From: JAUILA01 sp050289805
Lineage (GTDB): Bacteria > Bacteroidota > Bacteroidia > Cytophagales > Cyclobacteriaceae
Assembly (NCBI GenBank): GCA_050289805.1
Contig: JBNKGL010000012.1
Location: 54,019-118,018, forward strand
DNA length: 64,000 bases
Direction: 5' to 3'
Positions within the stretch are counted from its first letter, which is position 1, and each line of letters opens with the position of its first letter. Positions 39,401 to 48,323 of the stretch are shown one piece after another. Made by a program: the position numbers and the translations under genes. Below the pieces are notes generated by a model. It searched no databases, was not told where the DNA came from, and worked only from the letters and a program-made list of their open reading frames with translations.

Positions 39401-39788
39401 TGCTTACTCCGGTAGACCAAACGCCGGGACAGGCGAGTCCGGCCGACTCAGTAATATCTTTAAAACCAAAATTTCCCTGGTTCAGGTAGAGCCTGTTATC
39501 CACCTGGTTTCCGGCAAAATACAGGTCGACCAGTCCATCGTTATTGATATCACCTACCGCTATGCCAGCACCATTGTAAAAATTTCTATAGGTATAGGTG
39601 TTGATACGTTCGTTGTGCTGAAGGGTATTCGCAAAATCTATTCCACTTCTTTGCGCTGGAACAACCTGAAATATGGGGAGGGTATTAATTTCGGGAAGAC
39701 GCTCTTCGACCGACGGCCGGGAGCATGCAGCCATGAGTGCCGGAAGAATGATTATCATGAACCTCACAACCTTTCTCTCACAGATCAT
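36450..39788 (-). CDS. FG-GAP/VCBS-repeat ASPIC-UnbV (CRTAC1-like) lipoprotein, first of three
   Basis: A 1112-residue lipoprotein with signal MICERKVVRFMIIILPALMAAC. The ATG at 39788 is needed for the basic N-region; the inner ATG at 39758 would leave a signal of only 12 residues. Calcium-type repeats include DINNDGLVDLYFAGN, DVNGDGFLDIYVCKSG, DYDRDGDLDMYLLNNS, DAENDGDMDIFVASGGNEFS and DYDSDGDTDIITG. The ASPIC/UnbV part (GTQLYAYADQQ, KGYMSSMDPRVHFGLGD) lies near 560. It is 66 bp downstream of susD, with a hairpin in between. The three paralogues share order and motif spacing but differ along their length, so the duplications look old. Confidence 0.92.
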   Translation of the reverse strand: MICERKVVRFMIIILPALMAACSRPSVEERLPEINTLPIFQVVPAQRSGIDFANTLQHNERINTYTYRNFYNGAGIAVGDINNDGLVDLYFAGNQVDNRLYLNQGNFGFKDITESAGLACPGVWSTGVSMADVNGDGFLDIYVCKSGPPDTPNRNNELFINNGDLTFTEMAREYGVADKGLSNHAAFFDYDRDGDLDMYLLNNSLRSIGIYDLRDHQREIRDPEGGNKLYRNDGDKFTDVSEMAGIYGSAIGFGLGVTIADVNKDQWPDIFVSNDFFERDYLYINQQDGTFEEGLTEYMNEISMGSMGADIADINNDTYPDIYVSEMLPTSLERVKTKTLFEDWDKYQSDVTNGYFHQFTRNAFQLNNGPIPGNPDRVFFSEVSRLTGTHATDWSWGALLFDADNNGYRDIFVANGIYKDLTDQDYVNFYSNNEILISRHRRDSTLLTTLIDKIPSVPLNNFLFLNQGNMVFNEQAVNSGIDQEGFSNGAVYADLNNDGAMDLILNNINETATVYRNIDTSNHYLQIKLVGSARNTAAFGTQLYAYADQQVFYAEQFPVKGYMSSMDPRVHFGLGDVEKLDSLVVIWPDGQKEVYPNVATNQLLELKHTAHDLIFTQENGKREPTMLIPIQVKGLDNAIHRENGFSDFNRDRLLYEMYSNEGPGSAAGDLNGDGLDDLVLGGSSGQALKVYWQEEDGSFNLLESNVFDRDEATEDIDIILLDAENDGDMDIFVASGGNEFSLGDFRLKDRLYLNYGNGQFQKSEGFATAPAEATGFALAYDYDSDGDTDIITGTRMIPFRYGLPGSAHVFRNEGNGSFQNVTTDVAPDFLEIGLLTSAVIADVNGNGVPDIVMAGEWMRPRIFEWNGQTFETVATSLPSGLYKTVSTADINSDGREDLIFGNYGSNTRFKASHDKPLTWNIADYDGNGRLDHILSIYDGDSLYPLNLLQDLSKQLPVLRKKYQTFDAYKNAATYEVLKDMNRSEEIILEVEELESYVWINNGKEGMIQKLPWQAQLSPVYSILEVNSEGTENETLLLGGNQTRVKPELGMYNASFGVSITFEDDEFKTIKHDQSGFWVRGEVRDLLKMNVNGRECVIAVRNNDQIKIWELLK

Positions 39789-39800
39789 GATATAAAGGTA

Positions 39801-39831
39801 AAAAAGGAAAGCATGCTTTCACATGCTTTCC
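39801..39831 (-). terminator. Intrinsic terminator-like hairpin after susD
   Basis: A perfect 10-bp stem (GGAAAGCATG / CATGCTTTCC) around a 6-base loop, with a run of A on the plus strand that becomes a U-run for minus-strand transcripts. It sits between the susD stop and the first FG-GAP gene and probably lowers expression of the downstream genes relative to susCD. Confidence 0.75.
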
Positions 39832-39854
39832 TCAATTCAAATATTATGTATCTA

Positions 39855-41345
39855 CTAGTTGTAGCCTGGGTTCTGTTCCAGGTTCTGGTTTCTCTGAAGC
39901 TGTAGCAGCGGAATCGGGAAGATATTCACGCTGGCTGCAGAAGCTGGTTTCTCCCACCATGGATCATTGTATTTTCCAAAGCGGATCAAATCTGATCTTC
40001 TGTATCCTTCGGCAAACATTTCGCGTCCTCGCTCTGCAAGCAGATTATCTGCAGTCAGACTGGCCAATGGACCAATTCCTGCACGTGAACGAACCTGGTT
40101 TACAAAATCAACTGCAGTTCCTTTACCCTGTCTCCACTGGGCTTCAGCATGCATGAGCAGTACATCCGAATAACGGAAGATGGGGAAGTCATTGCTCAGG
40201 CTTTGAGGTGAACCGGGAGCAAATTCCCACTTACCTACACGTACACCCGCCTGGCGTAACGCACCTGGAGCAAGTTCATTGATTTCAGGAGTGAAATTCA
40301 ACGCTGGTCCATCGGGATCATTAGGTTCAGCACTCAGGTCAATCAATGGCTCACCACTGGCAGAAAACTGAGGTCCTTCCAGGAATGAATCAATACGTTC
40401 ATCATCACTATCGAAAGAATTATAAAATTCTTCCAGGGAGCTGTAACCATTCCAGGGCTGCTCCTGCAGATTATATGTGTTTTGGCTGAGATAGTGAAGT
40501 GTCATTTGCGCAAGGTTAAATCCACCTGCGTTATCGCTGTCATAGTTGATTACAAAAATGTTTTCAACTGAACCTGCGTTATCAGTCACGAAGTTAGCAA
40601 AGAAATCAGGCTCAAGGCTGTACACCCCATCGGTGATGATTGCCTGTGTTGCTTCTTCCGCATCAGCCCAGCGTGCAGTTCCCACATAGACCTCAGCATT
40701 CAGATACAACTTCGCAAGGATCATTTGACCCACGTAGTAATTCACACGGGTATAAGTCCGCTCTTTCGCAAGAAAGGGAAGACTTGCTGTTACTTCATTT
40801 TCAATGAAAGTAAAGATCTCCTGACGTGAATTGGTTGGAGGTGACGGATTATCATCCGTTTCAAGGATAATCGGCACGTTACCATAGGCATCAATGAGCC
40901 AAAGGTAAACCAATGCACGAAGCGTGCGTAATTCCGCACTGAGGGCTTCACTTTCTCCAAACTGTCGGAGCAGTGTATTTACCTGACCGATAGCACCGAA
41001 GCAATATCCCCAGGCGTTGTTGATAGACTCCTCACTTGGAGTATATTCATGTCTGTGCATGCGAATCCATTGTCCGCCATCTTCCCAGTCTGGTCCTTTC
41101 TGCGTGATTACCATTTCGTCGGATGCAACTTCATGCATAGACCACAGGGAGTTATGTCCTCCCCAGGTACCGCGAATAGGTGAATACGCTGATTTAGCCA
41201 GTGAGGCAAGTACATCGGGGTCTGTGGATGTTAGAACCACATCCCTCGGAATGCTTGAAAACACTTCCTGATCAGGTTCAATACATGACGTACTGACCAT
41301 GGACAGGGAGGCTATAAATGCTGAATAATATATTAATTTTTTCAT
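39855..41345 (-). CDS. susD: SusD/RagB family nutrient-binding outer-membrane lipoprotein
   Basis: A 496-residue lipoprotein (signal ending STSC, Cys20). SusD landmarks: the helical TPR-like scaffold with LRALVYLWLIDAYGNVPIIL (the family's RA..Y..L...YG.VP motif), GQMILAKLYLNAEVY, FPIFRYSDVLLMHAEAQWRQG, VNQVRSRAGIG and LLAERGREMFAEGYRRSDLIRFG. It caps the SusC barrel and binds glycan at the cell surface. It starts 14 bp after susC, the usual arrangement. The genes around it (GH13 amylase, SusE-like) point to starch-like or other alpha-glucan substrates. Confidence 0.97.
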   Translation of the reverse strand: MKKLIYYSAFIASLSMVSTSCIEPDQEVFSSIPRDVVLTSTDPDVLASLAKSAYSPIRGTWGGHNSLWSMHEVASDEMVITQKGPDWEDGGQWIRMHRHEYTPSEESINNAWGYCFGAIGQVNTLLRQFGESEALSAELRTLRALVYLWLIDAYGNVPIILETDDNPSPPTNSRQEIFTFIENEVTASLPFLAKERTYTRVNYYVGQMILAKLYLNAEVYVGTARWADAEEATQAIITDGVYSLEPDFFANFVTDNAGSVENIFVINYDSDNAGGFNLAQMTLHYLSQNTYNLQEQPWNGYSSLEEFYNSFDSDDERIDSFLEGPQFSASGEPLIDLSAEPNDPDGPALNFTPEINELAPGALRQAGVRVGKWEFAPGSPQSLSNDFPIFRYSDVLLMHAEAQWRQGKGTAVDFVNQVRSRAGIGPLASLTADNLLAERGREMFAEGYRRSDLIRFGKYNDPWWEKPASAASVNIFPIPLLQLQRNQNLEQNPGYN

Positions 41346-41359
41346 AATTCCGTTATCAA

Positions 41360-44344
41360 TTATTTAAGACTAGCTACTACACCAAAGGTGAACGAACGTA
41401 CTGTAAAGTAAGTACCTCGTCTCTCGATACCCGGAGCAAGGTTTGTCTGGAAACCATCTCCATTCTCTGTGTCAGTTGGTCGGAATTCGGGGTCAATACC
41501 TGCATAATTGGTTATAGTGAACAGGTTCTGTCCAGCGACATACAAACGAATTTTTGTAAATGCCGATGAGCTTCCGGTTCCGAAGTTATAACCGATTTGC
41601 GCGTTATCCAGTCTCAGGAACGATGCATCTTCCACATACAGTGATGAGAATGTAGGAGTTGCAACAATTCTGGGATCCGCCTTCTCTGTATTTACGAAGT
41701 TCCAGGTCTTGTTATCCTGACGTGATTCGTAGAAGTCACGATATGAGTTGATCAGGTCATGACCAAATACACCACGCAGGAAGAAGTTAAGGTCCCATCT
41801 GCCCCAGTTGAATGTGTTGGCAAAACCAAGTTCAAATTCAGGTAAACCATTACCCAATTTTTCGTGGTTGTCAGGGTCATTGATGTCCGCTGAAAGAACA
41901 TACTGTCCATTCTCATCAACACCCAGGTAACGGGGACCGTAGATATCACCTACTAGTTCACCGGGGATGTTACGGATAGGAATGGTATTGTTCTGTCCGG
42001 GAGAACCAAGGTTACCCAGACGAAGTTCAGAAATACCTATATCTTCTGTAAGCTGCAGACTTTCAATTTTCGTCTTCTGGTAGTACCAGGTAGCATTGAA
42101 TGAAGGTGTCCAGGAAACTGGTCCGAGACGTATACCATTGTACGATGTAGCAAATTCAAGACCACCGGCTGTAAGCTCACCAATGTTTGCCCATGCGAAA
42201 CCAACAACGGCGCTTTCACCAGGCTCAAAAGGGTTCGCTGCACCTGCAGAAATATTCAGACCATAAAGAAGGTCGCTGATATTTCTGGTATACCAGTCAA
42301 TTGAACCGGTCCAGCGGTCTTCGAACAATCCAAAGTCAACACCTACGTTGATCTCCTTTTTCACTTCCCATTTCAATCCCGGGTTAGGGTCACGCTGCTG
42401 TTGCGGCACAACGAAAAGGTCATTGTTGGTGTCAGGATCTTCATCAAGATCTACACGTCCACCCGGTCCCCAAACGGGAAGGGCCAGATCTGCAGCTGGA
42501 GGTAATTGTCCTGTCACACCATATGAAGCTCTAAGTTTCAATGTACTAACAGGTCCCATGTCGAAAAGGTTTGTAAGTTCTGAACCGATACTTACAGCAG
42601 GGAAATAACCTGTCTTTTCGTCTTCACCAAACCCGCTCCATGATTCTCCACGAAGTGAAGCTGAGAGGAAGAATGTATTGTCGTAGTTGAAGTTCGCTCT
42701 TGCAAATGCTGAGTTCAACGTATTTTTATTTCTGTAGCTGAATAACTCTGTATTACCTCCATCACGAATGGATGAGAATGAAAGGTTATCAGCTCCCTGG
42801 AAATCAAACAGAAAGTTCCGTGCCATTACGGCGAAACCGTCACTGGTTCGAACCTGGGTTTCAGCACCCACCAGGATTGTGAAATCAAGGTCATCAATGA
42901 GTTCAGTATTGAACTGGGCAGTACCTGTAAGAATTTCATTCAGGCTGGTGTATTGTTCCTTACGAGCTCGTCCACCAGATCCGAAACCGGAAGCGAAATC
43001 CTGCTTCGACCAATATGCGTTATTGGTTCCACGAAGACGATCCTGACCATAATTTACAGCCAAAGTCAAATTCGGCAGCAGGTCATATTCAACCCTTCCA
43101 TTCAAAAGAACGTTGGTACGGTCTCCAGAAAAATCCTGCTGGTTCGCAAGCGCTACAGGATTGTAGAAATCAAACAGATCTCTCTGGAAATACGGGCCGT
43201 ATCGCTGGATCCGGTCTGCATTCGATTCGCTTTCGTATATCGGCGCGGTAGGGTTGTAAATGATGGCATAACGAAATGCTTCATTATTGATGTTGTTATC
43301 ACTGCGCTCGTTGTAAGAAGCGTTCACACTAAATCTAAGTTTGCCATCGAGTGCGTTCTGGTTTAACTGCAAACGCGTATTGATTCTTTCGAAACCTGTA
43401 TTAACCGCAACACCCTCGTTATTCCTGTAGTTAATGGAAGCCCGATATGATGAGTTGCTGGAAGATGACCCTCCAAATGCGAGGTTACCAGTATATGAAA
43501 CTCCCGTACGGGTGAGTTCATCAACCCAATCGGTTTTGCTGCCAAAATCATTACCACCTGCGGCGAGGTATTCATCTGCCGACATAATATCAATGGTATT
43601 GGCAACATTGTCTACTGTTACATATCCATTAAAGTCAACAAATGACGTTTCACCGGCACCTTTTCCTGATTTGGTGGTTACGAGAATTACACCAGCAGAA
43701 CCACGAGCACCGTAAATTGCCGCAGCAGAACCGTCTTTCAATACGTCAATAGTGGCAATATCATTTGGATCAAGGTTATCAAGGCTTGCGCCAATCACAC
43801 CGTCAATTACAACGAGAGGCGATGTATTCGCACCAAATGTTGACAGACCACGCAAACGAATATTGAATCCGCTGTTCGGGTTACCACCAGCACGTGTGAT
43901 GGAAAGACCGGCTACCTTACCCTGAATCAGCTGTGCAGGGTCTGTAACGTTACCAGTGTTAAAATCCTCAGAACCCACACTGGCCACCGCGCTGGTGATT
44001 TCCTTCTTTTCCTGGGTTCCGTAACCAACAACCACAACTTCAGAAAGCTGTGTCACATCTGGCGCTAATTGAATGTCAATGGTAGTTCGTCCTCCCACCG
44101 CGGTCTCCTGAGCCAGGTAGCCAACGAATGAGAAAACTATGACTGCATCCCCGCTAACATTCAAGGTGTAATTTCCATCAAGGTCTGTAACTGTTCCATT
44201 GGTAGTACCTTTTTCCAGGATGTTTACGCCTGGTAGAGCACTACCGTCTTCAGAATCTGTTACCCGACCCGATACTGTTTGCTGCGCCATCAACATCCCG
44301 GAGGATATTAAAGTCACAACAAGTAATAGTAAATACTTCTTCAT
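41360..44344 (-). CDS. susC: SusC/RagA family TonB-linked outer-membrane protein
   Basis: A 994-residue TonB-dependent importer. A signal peptide ends GMLMAQ; a carboxypeptidase-like domain follows (about 23-100; VSGRVTDSEDGSALPGVNI, GNYTLNV). The plug starts with the SusC signature EVVVVGYGTQEKKEIT and continues IDVLKDGSAAAIYGARGSAGVILVTTK (shown in key parts). A 22-strand barrel follows and ends FTVRSFTFGVVASLK. It pairs with the SusD gene downstream and imports oligosaccharides. Its promoter region (44345-44612) carries a LacI-type site and a TATAATTG core shared with the susE-like gene. Confidence 0.97.
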   Translation of the reverse strand: MKKYLLLLVVTLISSGMLMAQQTVSGRVTDSEDGSALPGVNILEKGTTNGTVTDLDGNYTLNVSGDAVIVFSFVGYLAQETAVGGRTTIDIQLAPDVTQLSEVVVVGYGTQEKKEITSAVASVGSEDFNTGNVTDPAQLIQGKVAGLSITRAGGNPNSGFNIRLRGLSTFGANTSPLVVIDGVIGASLDNLDPNDIATIDVLKDGSAAAIYGARGSAGVILVTTKSGKGAGETSFVDFNGYVTVDNVANTIDIMSADEYLAAGGNDFGSKTDWVDELTRTGVSYTGNLAFGGSSSSNSSYRASINYRNNEGVAVNTGFERINTRLQLNQNALDGKLRFSVNASYNERSDNNINNEAFRYAIIYNPTAPIYESESNADRIQRYGPYFQRDLFDFYNPVALANQQDFSGDRTNVLLNGRVEYDLLPNLTLAVNYGQDRLRGTNNAYWSKQDFASGFGSGGRARKEQYTSLNEILTGTAQFNTELIDDLDFTILVGAETQVRTSDGFAVMARNFLFDFQGADNLSFSSIRDGGNTELFSYRNKNTLNSAFARANFNYDNTFFLSASLRGESWSGFGEDEKTGYFPAVSIGSELTNLFDMGPVSTLKLRASYGVTGQLPPAADLALPVWGPGGRVDLDEDPDTNNDLFVVPQQQRDPNPGLKWEVKKEINVGVDFGLFEDRWTGSIDWYTRNISDLLYGLNISAGAANPFEPGESAVVGFAWANIGELTAGGLEFATSYNGIRLGPVSWTPSFNATWYYQKTKIESLQLTEDIGISELRLGNLGSPGQNNTIPIRNIPGELVGDIYGPRYLGVDENGQYVLSADINDPDNHEKLGNGLPEFELGFANTFNWGRWDLNFFLRGVFGHDLINSYRDFYESRQDNKTWNFVNTEKADPRIVATPTFSSLYVEDASFLRLDNAQIGYNFGTGSSSAFTKIRLYVAGQNLFTITNYAGIDPEFRPTDTENGDGFQTNLAPGIERRGTYFTVRSFTFGVVASLK

Positions 44345-44400
44345 AAGGGTTTTATTAGGGTGAGAATTACAAATTAATCTATGTTGTTAACAATTAATTT

Positions 44401-44414
44401 AATTACCAATTATA
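44401..44414 (-). promoter_or_regulatory. Candidate susC promoter core (TATAATTG)
   Basis: On the minus strand this reads TATAATTGGTAATT. It matches the segment before the susE-like gene (49110-49123) at 13 of 14 bases and resembles the Bacteroidota -7 element TAnnTTTG. It lies 56 bp before the susC ATG. The leader next to the ATG (AAAACCCTTATG) is also shared by both genes. The remaining gap bases up to 44612 hold only the operator described separately. Confidence 0.5.
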
Positions 44415-44458
44415 CTAATTTAATAGACTTTACAACAATATTGATCGCCATAAATTCA

Positions 44459-44483
44459 CGAAAACGTCTCCGCAAACGTTTGC
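44459..44483. promoter_or_regulatory. LacI-family operator(s) upstream of susC
   Basis: GCAAACGTTTGC (44472-44483) is a perfect 12-base palindrome of the LacI/GalR type with a central CG. A weaker site GAAAACGTCTC is centred 12 bp away at 44465/44466. The main site is centred 63.5 bp upstream of the TATAATTG core, a distance more typical of activation than of promoter occlusion. Confidence 0.7.
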
Positions 44484-44612
44484 AACTTCATGTGACAACA
44501 CCGTTTTTGCCATAATTCTTAAAATATACGCAGAAATCAACAGATTTAAGGGTTTTCATTTAGAATAATCGAATCAAATGGATACACAAATTGTAAATAT
44601 TGCAGATTTTCC

Positions 44613-47600
44613 TCATCGCGCGATGCTTAATTTCCGTACAATTATTGACCCGTAATCATCAGTTATCGTCACTAAATAAACTCCGCTTTTCAGGGTCGAA
44701 ACATCCAGGGTCGTACCTGCTGAACGAGAGATTTCCTGGTACAACATTGTTCTGCCCTGGAGGTCCGAAATCATCACTCCTGATATAGAGCGATCCTTAA
44801 CGTGTATTCGTACAAGATCCTTTGCCGGGTTTGGATAAATCCAGGTGTGATCGTTCTGTTCGTCCTCAATGCCCACGACAGTTTCAGTGACCGGAACATC
44901 GAAATAAATATCACCATTCCCTGCCACAAAATATCCTTCATATTGACCGGCTTCCAGGGCCGACTTCACCGACCCGTCGGCATTTCTGAAAACCATTGCC
45001 AGCCAGTATGCCTGTTGATTGCCGGTGAGTGAATAATAGCTCTTCGGGGTCAGGGTAATCCTCCATTTTCCGGGTTCACCTGCTACCGGTGTCATCTGAC
45101 CAACACCATTATCTACTCCCCACTCCCCTACGACCTTTGTCCAGTCACTGCCCGTTGGCGTAGCCTTATCGGTAAGTACTACTCCCGAATGCATATAAAC
45201 CTTGTCGGCACTTGCCAATCCGCCGGATCCAAATCTCGCATCATAGGTGATGGTTATCGCATCGTCCTGTGAAAATTCAACCGGGGTAATGGTTATGGGA
45301 TCACCATCAGCCAATACAGACAGGTAAATATCAGACCCCCTGAATCCTTTTCCGAGCCGCGTACCGTTTTCATTACGGAAATACATTCCGAGCCTGAAAA
45401 TGATTTCCGCCGCATCCAGTCCATAGTAATCTGCCGGTGTAAGTGTGATCTCCCATACGTCCGTTTCTCCTGCAACAGGGGTCATCTCTGCTCGCGCATC
45501 ATTTATGACATTGCTAAGTTGCTTGCTCGCACCACTTTCTTTTACAACACCGGAATACATGAATACTTTAGAAGCACCAGGCAATCCGGCCGTTCCCGCA
45601 GAATTCGCCTTTTTTGCATCAAACCGTATCGTGATCTCAGAATCCTTGGTAAAGGGATCAGGAGTTACCGTAACAGGGACCTGAAATGTCTCCACGGCAT
45701 TTTCAAAGCCGTTCGACAGGCGTTGATTAGTGTAGATGTGGAACTCTCCAGGCTGAAGTGTTACCGATTGACTGGCGGAGGTCACTTCATACTCGTCGCC
45801 GGAGAAATAATCATACCACGTCCCGGTAGAAGTAAAAGCAGCATTCATCGTAATGGGTGAAAGGTCAAAGTTTCCAATGATCACAAAATCATTGACCGAT
45901 CCGTCAATCACGATCTGACGATCCGGGCCATTTACATCGACTGTATATTGAGCTGTGCGGATCTGTTCTGCATATTCATTCCGAAGATTGAGAATTCCAC
46001 TATACACATCATATACATACTGACGCAGCGGATCCTCGTAATAACCGAGGTTACCCGATCCCCAGGGTAATGGTTTTGGATCAAGCCTGTTTACATTATT
46101 CGGTCCATTCAGGAAATAATCATACCCCAGTTCACCAAATTGCCATATCATTTTTGGCCCTTTCAGCATAAAGAAAAAGGCGGCATTCATTTTGAAACGT
46201 TCCAGCAGGATTACAGAGTCCAGCGTGCTGTAAGCACCCACTGTGCCTCCCTGTCCATATGCCTCATGAAGAATTCGTTCTTCATCATGGCTTTCCATGT
46301 AGGATACGTGTGTTGTTGCATTGGCACCTGAGAGATCGCCCTGAGATCCTTTCAAGGATTCGATGGCAGAGCCGTGAATATTTCTCCAAGGAAGCATGCC
46401 TTCCGCCGCAAGCTCGCCTTCTTCCTGGGATGATCCGAAATGTTCAAGGATCACATAGGCATCGGGATGATCATTCCATATCTCATTGGCCATTCGTTTC
46501 AGGATTGCAATACGCGAGGCATCATATGCAGACCATGCACCTACATCAGCACCGGTATTCACCTGAGTAAAACCCTTGCTCAGATCAAACCGGAATCCAT
46601 CAACGTGATATTCCGAAATCCAGTAATTATTTACACTGTCGACAAAAGCCTGGGTATACGGACTTTCATGGTTAAAGTCGTAGCCAACATTGAAAGGGTG
46701 TCGTGCCACGGTGTTAAACCAGGGACTTTCCGCCGTAGGGGCATTGTTGGCAAAATACATTCGTACCATTGGATTCTCTCCAAAGGCATGATTCAGAACC
46801 ATATCCATGATTACAGCGATACCTTCGGCATGTGCAGCCTGAACAAACCGTTTGAAATCATTCTTTGTACCATAGTATTTGTCCACAGCGAAGAAATAGG
46901 AAGGATTATAACCCCATGATATATTTCCCTCGAACTCCATGACAGGCATCAGCTCGATGGCATTGATACCCATACGCTTGATATAACCCAGGGTATCGAT
47001 CAGGTCGTCATACGAATGGGTGCCCAGGAAATCACGAATCAGCAATTCATAGACCATCAGGTCCTCCTTTGCCGGCGGTGTCCAGGAATTCTCAGAGGCT
47101 GCCCATGAAAATTCCGTCTGCCCGGTTTGGAGCACTGTTGCCGGACCATACGGTTGATTGTACGGGGCAATATCAGGAAAAACGGATGCCGGAATCGATG
47201 GGTCATCATCTGGGTCTGCCACTTCATCGGCATAAGGATCCCCCACACGTATTACTCCATCGATCCAGTATTGAAAGACATATTTTGTTCCTGAGGTAAG
47301 GCCCGTTAGTTCATACCAGTAGTAGCCGGTAGCCGGATCCCGTTTCATCAGGTAGGAATTGGACGTCTGCCAGTCATTAAAATCTCCTACCACATAAACA
47401 AAGTCCTTGTTCGGTGCTTCCAGTACAAGGGTGGCACTGGTAGAAGATGTATAGTTGATACCTTTTTGCAGCCCATCCGGCAAGGGAGCTTCTACTGTAG
47501 CCGGAATTACATTGATAGAATAGGTCTGTGTAACCGATACTTCTTCTGCATCGATCGTCGCGTTGACCCGAACATCGACATCCCCGGAATTAACCGGCGA

Positions 47601-48260
47601 ATAAAGATAATTGATGGTTGTACCACTGCTAACGGTCTGGACCACATTGAACCCGGAACCTTCATCAATTGCCAGGGTCATGTTGGTTACTGCAGAAGAC
47701 GCGGTTGCCGAGAATTCAACAGTTTCCCCGTTATCAATGAACAGATCAGTATCATTGGGTGCGGTGATACGGACGTACGCTCCAACTGCCAGATTAACAA
47801 ATATATCCCCGTTTGAAGCAACAGATCCCCAGCTGTAACTGCCGGGTGTTCCCGCACCTTTCAGTGATCCGTCAGCATTACGGAATACCATGGACAGGCG
47901 GAAGATGTTGGTTCCTCCGGGTACGCTGTAATAGTCACGGGCTGTTGGTGAAAGGGTAATTTCCCACAGATCGGTTTCGCCATCAACCGGCGTCATTTGA
48001 CCTACACCATTGTCCTGTCCCCAGTCACCAACCACATATTGCCATTCGGTCCCGGCAGGACTGTCGGTAATCACCCCTGAGTGCATATAAACCTTTGCAG
48101 CACCAACAAGCGCATTAGCGCCCAGCGTGGCATCGTAAATCACTTTTATCTGCTGATCGCCATTGGCTGAAGACGGTTCGATACGCACGAGTCCTTCCTG
48201 AGCCAGGCCCGGGGTAAAGAGATACAGGCAAAGGCTTATCGCTGTAATGAATTTTTTCAT
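44613..48260 (-). CDS. Multidomain GH13 alpha-amylase with T9SS sorting tail
   Basis: A 1215-residue secreted amylase. The signal ends PGLAQ. Layout: repeat module A (about 25-157), Ig-like segment (160-255), CBM48-like E-set (about 270-345; VYVVGDFNDWQ), GH13 barrel (about 395-790) with nucleophile Asp559 in YHVDGFRFDLSKG, acid Glu606 in YVILEHFGS and Asp659 in YMESHDEERI, then modules B (about 863-985) and C (about 989-1125). The tail HTWIYPNPAKDLVRI to RKLSIAR (1138-1215) is a type A Por sorting domain for type IX secretion. Modules A, B and C are clear copies (KVYMHSGV, GVGQMTPV, WEITL, FRNADGS). It probably cleaves starch-like glucan outside the cell for SusCD. Confidence 0.93.
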   Translation of the reverse strand: MKKFITAISLCLYLFTPGLAQEGLVRIEPSSANGDQQIKVIYDATLGANALVGAAKVYMHSGVITDSPAGTEWQYVVGDWGQDNGVGQMTPVDGETDLWEITLSPTARDYYSVPGGTNIFRLSMVFRNADGSLKGAGTPGSYSWGSVASNGDIFVNLAVGAYVRITAPNDTDLFIDNGETVEFSATASSAVTNMTLAIDEGSGFNVVQTVSSGTTINYLYSPVNSGDVDVRVNATIDAEEVSVTQTYSINVIPATVEAPLPDGLQKGINYTSSTSATLVLEAPNKDFVYVVGDFNDWQTSNSYLMKRDPATGYYWYELTGLTSGTKYVFQYWIDGVIRVGDPYADEVADPDDDPSIPASVFPDIAPYNQPYGPATVLQTGQTEFSWAASENSWTPPAKEDLMVYELLIRDFLGTHSYDDLIDTLGYIKRMGINAIELMPVMEFEGNISWGYNPSYFFAVDKYYGTKNDFKRFVQAAHAEGIAVIMDMVLNHAFGENPMVRMYFANNAPTAESPWFNTVARHPFNVGYDFNHESPYTQAFVDSVNNYWISEYHVDGFRFDLSKGFTQVNTGADVGAWSAYDASRIAILKRMANEIWNDHPDAYVILEHFGSSQEEGELAAEGMLPWRNIHGSAIESLKGSQGDLSGANATTHVSYMESHDEERILHEAYGQGGTVGAYSTLDSVILLERFKMNAAFFFMLKGPKMIWQFGELGYDYFLNGPNNVNRLDPKPLPWGSGNLGYYEDPLRQYVYDVYSGILNLRNEYAEQIRTAQYTVDVNGPDRQIVIDGSVNDFVIIGNFDLSPITMNAAFTSTGTWYDYFSGDEYEVTSASQSVTLQPGEFHIYTNQRLSNGFENAVETFQVPVTVTPDPFTKDSEITIRFDAKKANSAGTAGLPGASKVFMYSGVVKESGASKQLSNVINDARAEMTPVAGETDVWEITLTPADYYGLDAAEIIFRLGMYFRNENGTRLGKGFRGSDIYLSVLADGDPITITPVEFSQDDAITITYDARFGSGGLASADKVYMHSGVVLTDKATPTGSDWTKVVGEWGVDNGVGQMTPVAGEPGKWRITLTPKSYYSLTGNQQAYWLAMVFRNADGSVKSALEAGQYEGYFVAGNGDIYFDVPVTETVVGIEDEQNDHTWIYPNPAKDLVRIHVKDRSISGVMISDLQGRTMLYQEISRSAGTTLDVSTLKSGVYLVTITDDYGSIIVRKLSIAR

Positions 48261-48278
48261 GGATTTGTACTTAGATAC

Positions 48279-48303
48279 AAAAAAAGCCCGGTAAAGGGCT
48301 TTT
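48279..48303 (-). terminator. Intrinsic terminator between the susE-like and amylase genes
   Basis: On the minus strand AAAAGCCC-loop-GGGCTTTTTTT forms an 8-bp stem with a 7-base U-run. It ends 18 bp before the amylase ATG and begins 20 bp after the susE-like stop. It would terminate or attenuate transcription from the susE-like promoter before the amylase gene. Confidence 0.8.
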
Positions 48304-48323
48304 CATAAATGAGGTCGGAAAGC

